DNA of 64,000 nt from positions 496,001-560,000 of the forward strand of contig NZ_JPVZ01000001.1 of the NCBI RefSeq assembly GCF_001662875.1. The letters run 5' to 3'. The notes under the pieces were generated by a model, which was not told where the DNA came from, searched no databases, and saw only the letters and a program-made list of their open reading frames with translations. The position numbers were made by a program, and so were the translations under genes. Positions 27,550 through 36,084 of this stretch are shown one piece after another. The DNA is from Thalassospira tepidiphila MCCC 1A03514. GTDB lineage: Bacteria > Pseudomonadota > Alphaproteobacteria > Rhodospirillales > Thalassospiraceae. How positions within the stretch are numbered: position 1 is the first letter of the stretch; the number at the start of each line of letters is the position of its first letter.

Positions 27550-28779
27550 ATGGGATTTGGTGATTATTTCATAAGCGCCCTTTTCCTGCAGGCTGGCTAT
27601 AACAGCGCGCTTGTTGCCATTGGTGCGGGCTTGCTCGGCCTGTCGGCCGGCAGTGCAGGTGCGTTTATTTTCCTGCGCAAGCGTGCCCTTGTTTCCGATG
27701 CGATCAGCCACGCCACCCTGCCCGGTGTCGGGCTTGCATTCATTATCATGGTGGCTTTTGGCAGTGACGGGCGCTGGTTACCGGGGCTTATTCTGGGATC
27801 GGCAATTTCATCGGCCATCGGGCTTTTGATGGTCGAATGGATCACACGCAAAACCCGCCTGACAGAGGATGCCGCCATCGGTGCCGTGCTGTCGGTGTTT
27901 TTCGGCTTTGGCATCGTTCTTTTGACCGTGATCCAGACCATGTCATCAGGCCGTCAGGCCGGACTTGAAAACTTCCTGCTGGGCTCCACCGCCGGGATGC
28001 TGATTTCAGAGGCCACCACCATCGCCGTTGCCGGGGCCATGGCGGCAGGCTTTGTTTTCCTGCTTCGGCGTCCGATGACACTGGTGGCGTTTGATCCGGA
28101 ATATGCCGCGACCACTGGGGTTAATGTGCGTAATATCGACTTGGCCATGATGGGGCTTGCCCTGATTGTCACGGTGATCGGGCTTAAGATCGTTGGCCTT
28201 ATCCTGATTGTCGCGCTTTTGATCATTCCGCCGGTGGCGGCGCGTTTCTGGACCAATCAGGTTGGCAAGATGATCGGTATTGCCGCCGTCATTGGTGGCC
28301 TTTCGGGTTATGTCGGGGCGGTACTATCGGCCGCGCACGCAGCACTTCCGACCGGACCGATCATTGTTCTGGTGGCCTTTGGGTTCTTTATGATCTCGGC
28401 CCTGTTTTCGCCGTTGCGTGGCGGGCTGGCGTCCGCCCTGCGGCATCAACGGTTTCAGCGCCGCGTGCATCGCCGGCAAGGCTTGCTGTCGCTTGCGCGC
28501 CGTGAACCGATTTATGACGGGCTGACCATTCGTATCTTGCGCCGTGCCGGGATGATCCGCGCAGACGGCGTTGCCACCGCACGCGGCCGGATTGCCGCCG
28601 AGAAAGCCGCCCATGACGAGGCCCGCTGGGCAATGGCGCGCCGGATGCTGCCCGATGACTCAGCGATTGAACGCTATGACGGGCTGACCCCGATTGAACG
28701 GATGATGACCCCTGACCAAATCGCCGAGATTGATCGCATGATCCATAACGCGCAAACCACCCAGGGAGCAAAGGCATGA
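27550..28779 (+). CDS. mntC: Manganese ABC transporter permease with C-terminal extension
   Basis: A 409-residue ABC-3 type permease. The first 285 residues hold about eight to nine membrane segments with the conserved DAISHATLPGVGLAF loop. The last 120 residues are a charged, soluble tail (RQGLLSLARREPIYDGL, LRRAGMIRADGVATARGRIA) not present in the sister permease. The tail resembles a winged helix plus a DtxR-type helix, as in the permease-repressor fusion YtgCR of Chlamydia; that is inference. It overlaps mntD by four bases. Confidence 0.9.
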   Translation: MGFGDYFISALFLQAGYNSALVAIGAGLLGLSAGSAGAFIFLRKRALVSDAISHATLPGVGLAFIIMVAFGSDGRWLPGLILGSAISSAIGLLMVEWITRKTRLTEDAAIGAVLSVFFGFGIVLLTVIQTMSSGRQAGLENFLLGSTAGMLISEATTIAVAGAMAAGFVFLLRRPMTLVAFDPEYAATTGVNVRNIDLAMMGLALIVTVIGLKIVGLILIVALLIIPPVAARFWTNQVGKMIGIAAVIGGLSGYVGAVLSAAHAALPTGPIIVLVAFGFFMISALFSPLRGGLASALRHQRFQRRVHRRQGLLSLARREPIYDGLTIRILRRAGMIRADGVATARGRIAAEKAAHDEARWAMARRMLPDDSAIERYDGLTPIERMMTPDQIAEIDRMIHNAQTTQGAKA

Positions 28780-29726
28780 TCGATGATCTGATCACAGCCC
28801 TTGGCGCGGAGTTTGTGCAACTGAGCCTGACGCCGATTGTGATTGGCATGCTGGCCGCCATTGCGTGTGCGCTTCCGGGTAATTTCCTGTTGCTGCGCAG
28901 GCAGGCCCTGATTGGTGATGCGATCAGTCATGTTGTCCTGCCCGGTATTGTGGCGGCCTTTCTGGTGACCGGCACCATCACCGCCGTTCCGATGATGCTG
29001 GGTGCAGGGGCGGCTGCGATCATTGCCGTGGTCATGATAGAAATCGTCAAGCGCCTCGGGCGGGTTGAACCGGGGGCGGCGATGGGACTGGTTTTCACAA
29101 CCCTGTTTGCCGCCGGCGTTTTATTCCTTGAAATCACCGATACCAGTTCGGTGCATATCGATGTGCAGCATGCGTTGCTCGGCAATCTTGAAAGCCTGAT
29201 CTGGTTTGATGCCGAAGGCTGGGGATCGCTTTTGGATCCGGCTGCCCTTGCGACCCTGCCACCGCAATTGCCGCGTCTGGCGGTTGTTCTGGTCGGCATC
29301 GGGCTGTTTATTTTCCTGTTCTGGAAAGAACTGAAAATCTCGACCTTTGATGCTGCCTTTGCCGGGGCGATTGGTATTCGTACCCGCGTCCTTGGCTTTG
29401 CGCTGGTTGTCGCCACCGCCGTTGCCGCCGTCGCGGCCTTTGATGCGGTCGGGTCGATTATCGTGATTGCGATGTTTGTCTGCCCGCCAGCCAGCGCGCG
29501 ACTGATGACCAATCAGTTGGCCCGCCAAGTCGGCTGGTCGGTCGTGTTTGCGACCATATCGGCCGTTCTGGGTTATGTCTTGGCGGGATACGGTCCGGGT
29601 TGGTTCGGGTCGCCCTATGCAGTCAGTGCCGCGGGCATGATCGCCACGGTTTCAGGCGTTATCCTTATTCTGACCTGCCTGTTTGGCCCGCAACGCAAAC
29701 GTGTTGGCCAGCAGGCCGAAGCCTGA
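28776..29726 (+). CDS. mntD: Manganese ABC transporter permease, second subunit
   Basis: A 316-residue ABC-3 family permease of normal length with the conserved DAISHVVLPGIVAAF motif and eight to nine hydrophobic segments. With MntC it forms the membrane channel. It is translationally coupled to mntC (ATGA overlap) and is the last gene of the operon. A GCCGGG/CCCGGC hairpin follows at about 29772-29791, partly inside the end of the next convergent gene. Confidence 0.92.
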   Translation: MIDDLITALGAEFVQLSLTPIVIGMLAAIACALPGNFLLLRRQALIGDAISHVVLPGIVAAFLVTGTITAVPMMLGAGAAAIIAVVMIEIVKRLGRVEPGAAMGLVFTTLFAAGVLFLEITDTSSVHIDVQHALLGNLESLIWFDAEGWGSLLDPAALATLPPQLPRLAVVLVGIGLFIFLFWKELKISTFDAAFAGAIGIRTRVLGFALVVATAVAAVAAFDAVGSIIVIAMFVCPPASARLMTNQLARQVGWSVVFATISAVLGYVLAGYGPGWFGSPYAVSAAGMIATVSGVILILTCLFGPQRKRVGQQAEA

Positions 29727-29778
29727 CAGTTTCCGAACACGCAGCTGCCTTCAACAGATATTCGCGGTGAGCCGGGAT

Positions 29779-30846
29779 TTAACGCCCGGCCTTGCGCCAG
29801 AATGTCATCGCGACACAGCGATCACGATCAAGGCCACAATCCTTGCGCCAGTAACTGTGGATCGGTTTGTAATCAGCCTGTTCCACCCCGGCCCAGCAAT
29901 AGACGCGGTCATGCGCATCGGGAATTTCCACAGATCGAATGGCGTCCTGAAGCAGGCTGCGCGCGACAGGGGGTTGATCATCGCGAAACAGCCATTGAAC
30001 CTGTATCTGACTGTCGGTGGGTGCCGCGATAACGTCTGATCTGTTTGCGGCTTCAATAATCGCGTGGCCGGTTACATGGCCCGGCATTTCGGCCAAATAA
30101 CGGCCAATCGCCGGCAAGGCCGTTTCATCACCGGCCAACAGAACCCAGTCGGCATCGGGCAATGCCGTGCCCAGCGGGCCGGTCATCGCCACAACATCCC
30201 CTGGAGTGGCATGCATGGCAAAGGCCGAACCCGGGCCATTATCGCCATGCATGACAAAATCGACATCGATCCAGCCGGCCTTGGCATCGATTGCCCGGAT
30301 CGTATAGACGCGTTGTTCGATGGTGTTTTCACCGCTTGGCCAGACGGGCATCCCGTTATCGGCAAGGGTCGGCCATTGCGGATTTTTCTGTCCACGTGGC
30401 GGGATCAGAAGCCGGACATGGATGGCATCGCTGTCATAGGCATCAAGATCACGGCTATGAAGGCGCAAGCGCCGCATATGCGGTGAAAGGTCGGTGATCT
30501 CCCCCACTGTCAGCTCGCAGAAATTAGGCAGTTTGCCGTTGCTTTTGCCCGCCCCCGTCCAGCGGCAATCAAGATCAGCCCCGGGTGCAGCCCCCTGCAG
30601 GATCGAAATAATCGCAGACTTCATCTGGATGACATCGACCTCGGTCTTTGCACCGACTTCGACCTCAAGAGCGGTTTCCGTGCTGCTGAGCTGAATATGG
30701 CCGATGGAAACCGATATCCGCGTTTGTTCCCCATCCCCTGTCACATCGCAATCATGTTCGCGATAGAACGCGGCGGCCTGTTTGATCAGGGTGGCACTGT
30801 CTGGAAGTGCGATACGCGTTTTGGCCGTCAGAAGCGATGTGGACAT
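29779..30846 (-). CDS. Siderophore-interacting FAD-binding protein with DUF2218 domain
   Basis: A 355-residue protein in two parts. Residues 1-95 resemble DUF2218. Residues from about 105 are a ferric-siderophore reductase with an FAD-binding segment (RVYTIRAID), GPGSAFA, GPLGTALPDADW and LLAGDETALPAIGRYL for the NAD(P)H side, ending in the family WRKDCGLDRD segment. It probably frees iron from siderophores in the cytoplasm. I set the start at ATG 30846, since a longer frame (30918) would read through the likely Fur box. The fusion of both domains is known in siderophore reductases. Confidence 0.88.
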   Translation of the reverse strand: MSTSLLTAKTRIALPDSATLIKQAAAFYREHDCDVTGDGEQTRISVSIGHIQLSSTETALEVEVGAKTEVDVIQMKSAIISILQGAAPGADLDCRWTGAGKSNGKLPNFCELTVGEITDLSPHMRRLRLHSRDLDAYDSDAIHVRLLIPPRGQKNPQWPTLADNGMPVWPSGENTIEQRVYTIRAIDAKAGWIDVDFVMHGDNGPGSAFAMHATPGDVVAMTGPLGTALPDADWVLLAGDETALPAIGRYLAEMPGHVTGHAIIEAANRSDVIAAPTDSQIQVQWLFRDDQPPVARSLLQDAIRSVEIPDAHDRVYCWAGVEQADYKPIHSYWRKDCGLDRDRCVAMTFWRKAGR

Positions 30847-30897
30847 GGGGCTCTCGGATAAAGGGGGCGCGGACAAGATGTGTTTGTCTGTAATAAT

Positions 30898-30937
30898 AAC
30901 AATGATAGGCATTCTCAATAAAAATTATCATTGATTT
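30898..30937. promoter_or_regulatory. Candidate Fur box / divergent promoter
   Basis: An AT-rich stretch reads, on the minus strand, GATAATTTTTATTGAGAATG and then CCTATCATTGTT, a run of GATAAT/ATTGAGAAT/TATCATT elements like tandem Fur sites. It lies upstream of the siderophore reductase start and fits iron repression. Confidence 0.55.
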
Positions 30938-31031
30938 TAGCGGTGCGTGATAGATGTTTGGCACATGCGTTTGCCCTGTCAGTGGCGGCAATTGCGACCT
31001 TGATCTGTTTATTGGAAGTCTGAACAAAGCG

Positions 31032-31883
31032 ATGCCTGACAAAATCCGCCGTCTGAAATCATTCGAGTTTCCTGTTGCCGTTGAATGGGCTGCCAAAGAG
31101 GGCTGGAACCCCGGCCTTGCCGATGCAGAGGTATTTTTCAACACAGACCCGGAAGGGTTCTGGGGCGCGTTTGACAAACAGGGACTGGCGGCAGTGATTT
31201 CAGCAGTCCAGTACAGCTCGGACTTTGGCTTTGTCGGATTTTACATCTGCCGCCCAGATCGTCGTGGATCGGGTCTTGGCTATCGCCTGTGGCAGGCGGT
31301 GCTTGACGGTAGCGTTCCCAAGACCATCGGACTTGATGGCGTTGTCGATCAGCAGGACAATTACCGCAAATCGGGTTTTGAGTTTGCCCATCGCAACATT
31401 CGTTTCGGCGGTGTGGTCACGGCCAGTGGCGAAACACCAGACGATCTGTTCACACTTGCGGTCGATGACATTGGCATTGTCGATGCGTTCGAGCAGACCT
31501 GTAACCTGTTCGCGGAAAGCCGGATTGAATTCCTGCGCGGCTGGATTGGCAACGACAAACACAAAGCCCTTGCCTTGAAAGGCCCGATGGGTGTTCGCGC
31601 ATATGGCGTGATACGCCCGTGTCTTGAAGGTCACAAGATCGGCCCGCTATTTGCCCCCAATGCCAAGGATGCAAAAACCCTGTTTGGCGCCCTTTTGCAA
31701 AGCCGGGATGATCAGGGTGGCAAGGTCTATCTCGATGTGCCTGAGCCCAATCAGGCGGCAATTGATCTGGCCACGACCCATGGCATGGTGCCGGAGTTCG
31801 AGACAGCGCGCATGTATAAGGGGCCGGCACCGAAGCTTGATCTTGGTATGACTTTCGGGATTTCGTCGTTCGAACTGGGCTAG
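31032..31883 (+). CDS. GNAT-family acetyltransferase, two-domain
   Basis: A 283-residue protein. The N-terminal half is a GNAT domain with the acetyl-CoA loop CRPDRRGSGLGYRLW near residue 80. The C-terminal half (residues 150-270) is a second GNAT-like fold ending in a MVPEFETARMYKGP segment, as in YitH/HolE-type proteins. ATG 31032 gives a start right before the first strand and has a GGAAG box upstream; a longer frame starts at 30954. Divergent from the siderophore reductase. Substrate unknown. Confidence 0.8.
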   Translation: MPDKIRRLKSFEFPVAVEWAAKEGWNPGLADAEVFFNTDPEGFWGAFDKQGLAAVISAVQYSSDFGFVGFYICRPDRRGSGLGYRLWQAVLDGSVPKTIGLDGVVDQQDNYRKSGFEFAHRNIRFGGVVTASGETPDDLFTLAVDDIGIVDAFEQTCNLFAESRIEFLRGWIGNDKHKALALKGPMGVRAYGVIRPCLEGHKIGPLFAPNAKDAKTLFGALLQSRDDQGGKVYLDVPEPNQAAIDLATTHGMVPEFETARMYKGPAPKLDLGMTFGISSFELG

Positions 31884-32375
31884 TTTGAGCCAACTTTGTC
31901 GGCAAGTTTGACCGGTAAGTCCTTGCAAACATCAGAAAATGTCAGAATTCCGGTCCTGTTTGGGACTGTTTGCTTGGTGTAAAACCAAAGAGCTCCACCA
32001 CAGGAATAGAATTTTCTTATTCTTAGGGCGGGGTTGAGTGCTGTTCGAAAGTCTGGCAACAAACATTTAACGCCATAAGTATATGCCTTTCTAAACCAAG
32101 GCAGTAACTTCATCGCCGAACGGCGATGATTATCGGCGGCATTTGGTCATTGTCGGCAAGAAGTTGCTGCAAGCATATGGAAAACCAGTAACACAGTCCC
32201 AATTTCAGGAGTGTAGTCCGCGTTTCATTTCCATCTGGCAGCCTTTCAAGCAGACGATTTTCATCTGTGTGTCTGTCAGACCACTGATTAGTGTACGACC
32301 CGCCACGTGTCGCCTGCCCTGCTTGGTACCGATGCGTTTGACGAACTTGTTTTAAGGCCGGATTTTAAAACCGAC
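31884..32375. promoter_or_regulatory. 492-base gap upstream of the stator genes
   Basis: No coding frame is supported here. The stretch is AT-richer than its neighbours. It contains a near-perfect 18-base palindrome, CATCGCCGAACGGCGATG, at 32111-32128 (stem of eight, two-base centre), followed by TATCGGCGGC which pairs in part with the same arm. This could be an operator or a hairpin in the pomA leader. I could not find a clear sigma-28 or sigma-54 promoter. Confidence 0.45.
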
Positions 32376-33146
32376 ATGGATATAGCGACACTTATTGGAA
32401 TTATCGCCGGGATGGGCGTTATTTTTGGCGCCATCTTGATGGGTGGCAGCCTTGATTCCTTTGTCGACCTTCCATCCGTCATGGTGGTGTTTGGCGGAAC
32501 AGCAGCCGCCACCCTGATCAAATTCCCGATGCGTGATGTCGTCAAGTCGCTCAAGATCGGTATTGGCATTGCGTTCAAGAACCCCAAGGAAGACCCGCTT
32601 TCGATCTATGAAAAGGCGATTGAGCTTGCCGGCATCGTGCGCAAGAACGGCCTTCTGGGACTTGAAAGTGTTGAAGTCGAAAATGAAATCATGGCGCGCG
32701 GCATCCGCATGTGCGTGGATGGTCACAGCGGCGAGGTGATCCGCAGCTCGATTTCAAGCGAGGTGGAAAAATCCATCCAGAATGACGAACTCGGTGAACT
32801 GATGTTCCGAGGTATCGGTGACACGGCACCAGCATTTGGCATGATCGGGACGCTGGTTGGTCTGGTGCAGATGCTGGCCAACCTGTCAGACCCGGACGCC
32901 ATTGGTCCGGCCATGGCAATTGCCATGCTGACCACGTTTTATGGCGCAGTGTTGGCCAACCTGATCGCGCTTCCGGTTGCCGACAAACTGGCCCTTAAGG
33001 TTGATCGCTTGAAAAACACCAAACAGCTGATCATTGAATCGGTGGTGCAGATCCAGGCCAGCCAGAGCCCGATGGTGATGAAGGAAATCCTCGGCCCCTA
33101 TCTTCCGGGTGGCATTCCGGCCGATCCTGAAGATGGTGGTGCATGA
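32376..33146 (+). CDS. pomA: Flagellar stator protein PomA/MotA
   Basis: A 256-residue membrane protein beginning MDIATLIGIIAGMGVIFGAI, with four membrane segments and the cytoplasmic loop between the second and third. GDTAPAFGMIGTLVGLVQML and the LLTTFYGAVLANLIALP block are close to sodium-type PomA. With PomB it forms the ion-conducting stator that drives flagellar rotation. The start is ATG 32376; an upstream frame adds 23 residues without family similarity. It precedes pomB by 44 bases. Confidence 0.92.
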   Translation: MDIATLIGIIAGMGVIFGAILMGGSLDSFVDLPSVMVVFGGTAAATLIKFPMRDVVKSLKIGIGIAFKNPKEDPLSIYEKAIELAGIVRKNGLLGLESVEVENEIMARGIRMCVDGHSGEVIRSSISSEVEKSIQNDELGELMFRGIGDTAPAFGMIGTLVGLVQMLANLSDPDAIGPAMAIAMLTTFYGAVLANLIALPVADKLALKVDRLKNTKQLIIESVVQIQASQSPMVMKEILGPYLPGGIPADPEDGGA

Positions 33147-33190
33147 TCATGATGGCAGCGCGCATTCAGGCAGCAGACTGGGCATAGGCG

Positions 33191-34126
33191 ATGGCAAAGA
33201 AACCAGCAGCAGGCGCACCAGCTTGGATGGCGACATTCGCCGATCTGATGTCGTTGCTGCTTGTCCTGTTTGTGCTGTTGCTGACCTTCGCTGAGATGGA
33301 TGTCATCCGCTACAAACAGATTGCCGGCTCGGTCAAGGCGGCCTTTGGCTTTTCCCAACAAGATCAGCTTGCAGGGGTGATCGAGCTTGATGGCTCCATC
33401 GTTGGCAAATCGCTTAAGGCGCCAACACCCGATACCCCGCGTGTGGTGTCGGAAATCCCGCAGGCCGAGACCCCGGAAGTTGAAAGCAACGAAACCGACA
33501 GCAAGGAAGAAAAGGCCGAGGCGCTCGAAGAAACGCTTGGCAAGGTTCTTGATAACATGGGCCTTCAGGATCAGGTGGGGCTGGAGCGTATCGACGGCGA
33601 GGTTGTCATGCGTTTCCCCAACGAACTGGCCTTTCCATCCGGATCGTCCGGCATGACAGATGAATTTGCCGCCATCCTGAACCGCGTCGCGCCGGTGATC
33701 AACCAGACGGCTGGCGAAATTTTTGTCGCCGGTCATACCGATAACGTTCCTGTTTCGGCGTCGTCTCCCTATATATCGAACTGGGACCTGTCGGCGGCAC
33801 GTGCGACGTCGGTTCTGCATTTTCTGATTGATCAGAACGGCACAGACCCGAGCCGCATGGTCATTCAGGGATATGGCGACAGTCGGCCACTGGCGACCAA
33901 CGATACCCCCGAGGGGCGGGCGACCAACCGTCGGGTCGAAATAACCATTGAAATGGTCGAGACCAATTTCGACGCCAACAGTGCATCAGAAGGCGGCGAA
34001 TTCAGGGCCCCGTCAAACGGTGGAGAAGACTTTGATGAGGGGGCAAATCCGGAAACCGGTGATGCCAGCAGAAATCCAAACTCTGAAGCACGGCGTACTT
34101 TCAGCATTCCGTCAGACAGCCCCTGA
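33191..34126 (+). CDS. pomB: Flagellar stator protein PomB/MotB
   Basis: A 311-residue protein. A short cytoplasmic start is followed by one membrane helix containing FADLMSLLLVLFVLLLTF; Asp18 is the ion-binding residue. The FADLMSLL pattern and the EMDVIRYKQIAGS plug-like region resemble sodium-type PomB. Residues 130-250 form an OmpA-like peptidoglycan-binding domain (GHTDNVPV, NWDLSAARATSVLHFL, GYGDSRPLATNDTPEGRATN). A 60-residue polar tail follows. Ion choice cannot be proved from sequence. Confidence 0.92.
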   Translation: MAKKPAAGAPAWMATFADLMSLLLVLFVLLLTFAEMDVIRYKQIAGSVKAAFGFSQQDQLAGVIELDGSIVGKSLKAPTPDTPRVVSEIPQAETPEVESNETDSKEEKAEALEETLGKVLDNMGLQDQVGLERIDGEVVMRFPNELAFPSGSSGMTDEFAAILNRVAPVINQTAGEIFVAGHTDNVPVSASSPYISNWDLSAARATSVLHFLIDQNGTDPSRMVIQGYGDSRPLATNDTPEGRATNRRVEITIEMVETNFDANSASEGGEFRAPSNGGEDFDEGANPETGDASRNPNSEARRTFSIPSDSP

Positions 34127-34187
34127 CAGAAGTCTGCCAACGGGACTCGATCCAAAAAACGCGTGAGCAAAGGGAATACCGCCCATC

Positions 34188-35564
34188 ATGGCGAGCCATG
34201 CCAACAAGAAAAAGACAATCCTGTATGCGGATTACAGCGAACGGAACATCAGTGCCGCACGGGCAGCCGTTGAGCATTTTGGCTTTGGCAAATTCGTTGA
34301 TTGTGACGACCGCGAACGCACGCTCGAACTGATTGCGGAGCTTAAGCCGGATCTGGTTCTGATCGGTCTTTATCTTGATGGCATCCGCGGTATTTCGACC
34401 ATTCGCGCCATTCGTGACGCCGCCACAAGTGGAAATCCGCACGGCGGCATCGTCCCGATCCTGCTTGGCGCGCCGAAACTGGATCGCCGGGGCATGCGCG
34501 ATGCGGTCGACGCCGGGATTGAGGGCGTTTTTCGTCAGCCGATTGATCCAGAACGCCTGACCAAGATCATTGAAACGGTCCTGAAAAAACCACGCCGCTT
34601 CGTGCTGGAGGAAAACTATTTTGGCCCTGCACGGCCACAGGACCTTGCCAAAATGGCGACTTCAAGTGCCACCAGTCCAACCGCAAAGCCAAAAAATCCA
34701 TCGGCAACAGTCCCCAAAAGCACCGAGACTTCCGACACACCGGAAAACGATGGTGCCGGGCCGAAAACGCAAACAAAGCCCGCCAAACCGTCGCCTGCCA
34801 TTGGTATGACGACAAATCTGGACATCGACGATAGCCGACCACGCCTGAACGGGGCCGGTCAGACATTTGGCGACGGCGAGCTTGTTGGTGTTCCGAGTGC
34901 GCGTGACAAACGCACCAGTGCACAGAACCTAGAGGCCCTGCAATCTGCCAAAGAGGTGCTGCCTGCTGCCGTTGCCAGTGAGGAGGCCAAGCCGTCCGAT
35001 GCCGCCGATGAACCGATTGAGGCCGAGGATGACACCACGGCAGAAGACGAGGAACTCGTCGAGATTGACCTGCACGCGGCGTTGATCAGTCACAAGCTTT
35101 GGGTGGATACCGGCGGGCGCGAGGGGTCGGTGATGTCCATCGAACATGCCGATCTGCGCGAGGCCGAGCTGGAAGGCATTGATCTCAGCCGATGTGGATT
35201 GCCGTTTGCCAGCTTCCATCGTGCCAATTGCAAGGATGCGGTTTTGCGCCGTTGCAATCTGGTTGCCGCTGATTTTGGTGAAAGCAATCTGGATAACGCC
35301 AACCTGGCGGCAAGCCGACTTTCAGGCGCACGGTTTAGCAAGGCGATGATGCGCAACACGGTATTTTTGGGATCGGACCTGTCGAATGCCAATTTCCGGG
35401 GCCTCAAGATGATCAATTGTGATCTGAGCGGCACCAATCTGGCCGGAACGGATTTCCGCGATGCGGATCTGAGTGGCACGCGCGGCCTGTTTGCCGAACA
35501 GATCCAGCGGGCGCGCGTCAACGCCAATACCCGCCTGCCCCACGATCTGAAACTGCGCGATTAG
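34188..35564 (+). CDS. Pseudo-receiver / pentapeptide-repeat protein
   Basis: A 458-residue protein of three parts. Residues 1-130 have the fold pattern of a response-regulator receiver, but the phosphorylated Asp is replaced by Gly (DLVLIGLYLDG), the active-site Thr by Gly (PILLGAPK) and the Lys by Gln (GVFRQPID), so it should not be phosphorylated. Residues 140-290 are a disordered linker rich in Pro, Ser, Thr and acidic residues. Residues 310-450 are pentapeptide repeats (A/N-D/N-L/F pattern, such as ANLAASRLSG and SNANFRGLKM), a right-handed beta helix that mediates protein contacts. It follows pomA-pomB on the same strand by 61 bases and may regulate the stator or motor. Stop overlaps the convergent GNAT gene by four bases. 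Confidence 0.78.
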   Translation: MASHANKKKTILYADYSERNISAARAAVEHFGFGKFVDCDDRERTLELIAELKPDLVLIGLYLDGIRGISTIRAIRDAATSGNPHGGIVPILLGAPKLDRRGMRDAVDAGIEGVFRQPIDPERLTKIIETVLKKPRRFVLEENYFGPARPQDLAKMATSSATSPTAKPKNPSATVPKSTETSDTPENDGAGPKTQTKPAKPSPAIGMTTNLDIDDSRPRLNGAGQTFGDGELVGVPSARDKRTSAQNLEALQSAKEVLPAAVASEEAKPSDAADEPIEAEDDTTAEDEELVEIDLHAALISHKLWVDTGGREGSVMSIEHADLREAELEGIDLSRCGLPFASFHRANCKDAVLRRCNLVAADFGESNLDNANLAASRLSGARFSKAMMRNTVFLGSDLSNANFRGLKMINCDLSGTNLAGTDFRDADLSGTRGLFAEQIQRARVNANTRLPHDLKLRD

Positions 35565-36076
35565 TCGAGATCACAGACCATATGCAGGCTGGGAAAACGG
35601 AAGTCCGGCGCAAAAGGCGCTTCGAAATCACCGATCACTCGAAAGCCGCGTGATTCATAAAACCGTCTGGCGGTCAGGGTTGAATAACATTCAAAGCGCT
35701 TAACATTTTCCGATGCCTTGGCGTCGCTTACGCAGCGATCAAACAGCATGCTGGCAATGCCCTTGCGCGCGTGATCGGGATCGACGGCGAAATGCCGGAC
35801 ATGGGCCAGCCCCGGCTGGACATCACCTTCCCGGCTTCCGGGCCGAACCGCCGTCCAGCCGCCTGCGCCAACAACGTCACCGGCCTCTGTCCTGGCGATG
35901 TAATAGGTGCCCGAACTTAATAACTCGGGCTTGGCAAAGGTGAGAAACGGCATGGCGCGTTTAAGCATGTCCGGCGCATAGTCATGGGCCAAAAACGTCG
36001 CATAGGACCGCGCAAACAAGGCACGGATGGCCGGGGCATCCTCAAGGGTCGCGATATGAAGCGTGATCGCCGACAT
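35561..36076 (-). CDS. GNAT-family N-acetyltransferase
   Basis: A 171-residue single-domain acetyltransferase. DAPAIRALFARSYA opens the fold, HFAVDPDHARKGIASMLFDRC is the acetyl-CoA-binding segment, and RRFYESRGFRVIGDF the last conserved part. It follows mutL by 8 bases on the same strand and is probably co-transcribed with it. Substrate unknown. Confidence 0.88.
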   Translation of the reverse strand: MSAITLHIATLEDAPAIRALFARSYATFLAHDYAPDMLKRAMPFLTFAKPELLSSGTYYIARTEAGDVVGAGGWTAVRPGSREGDVQPGLAHVRHFAVDPDHARKGIASMLFDRCVSDAKASENVKRFECYSTLTARRFYESRGFRVIGDFEAPFAPDFRFPSLHMVCDLD

Positions 36077-36084
36077 CTGTTTTC

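Noticed and set aside
28928..29512. 194-residue minus-strand frame opposite mntD
   Set aside because: Composition (Ala, Thr, Ser, Pro, Ile runs) is that of the complement of a membrane protein gene.
32143..32375. Possible sigma-54 site (CGGCAAGAAGTTGCT) ahead of pomA
   Set aside because: The GG and GC elements are nine bases apart, not the required ten, so it does not fit the consensus.
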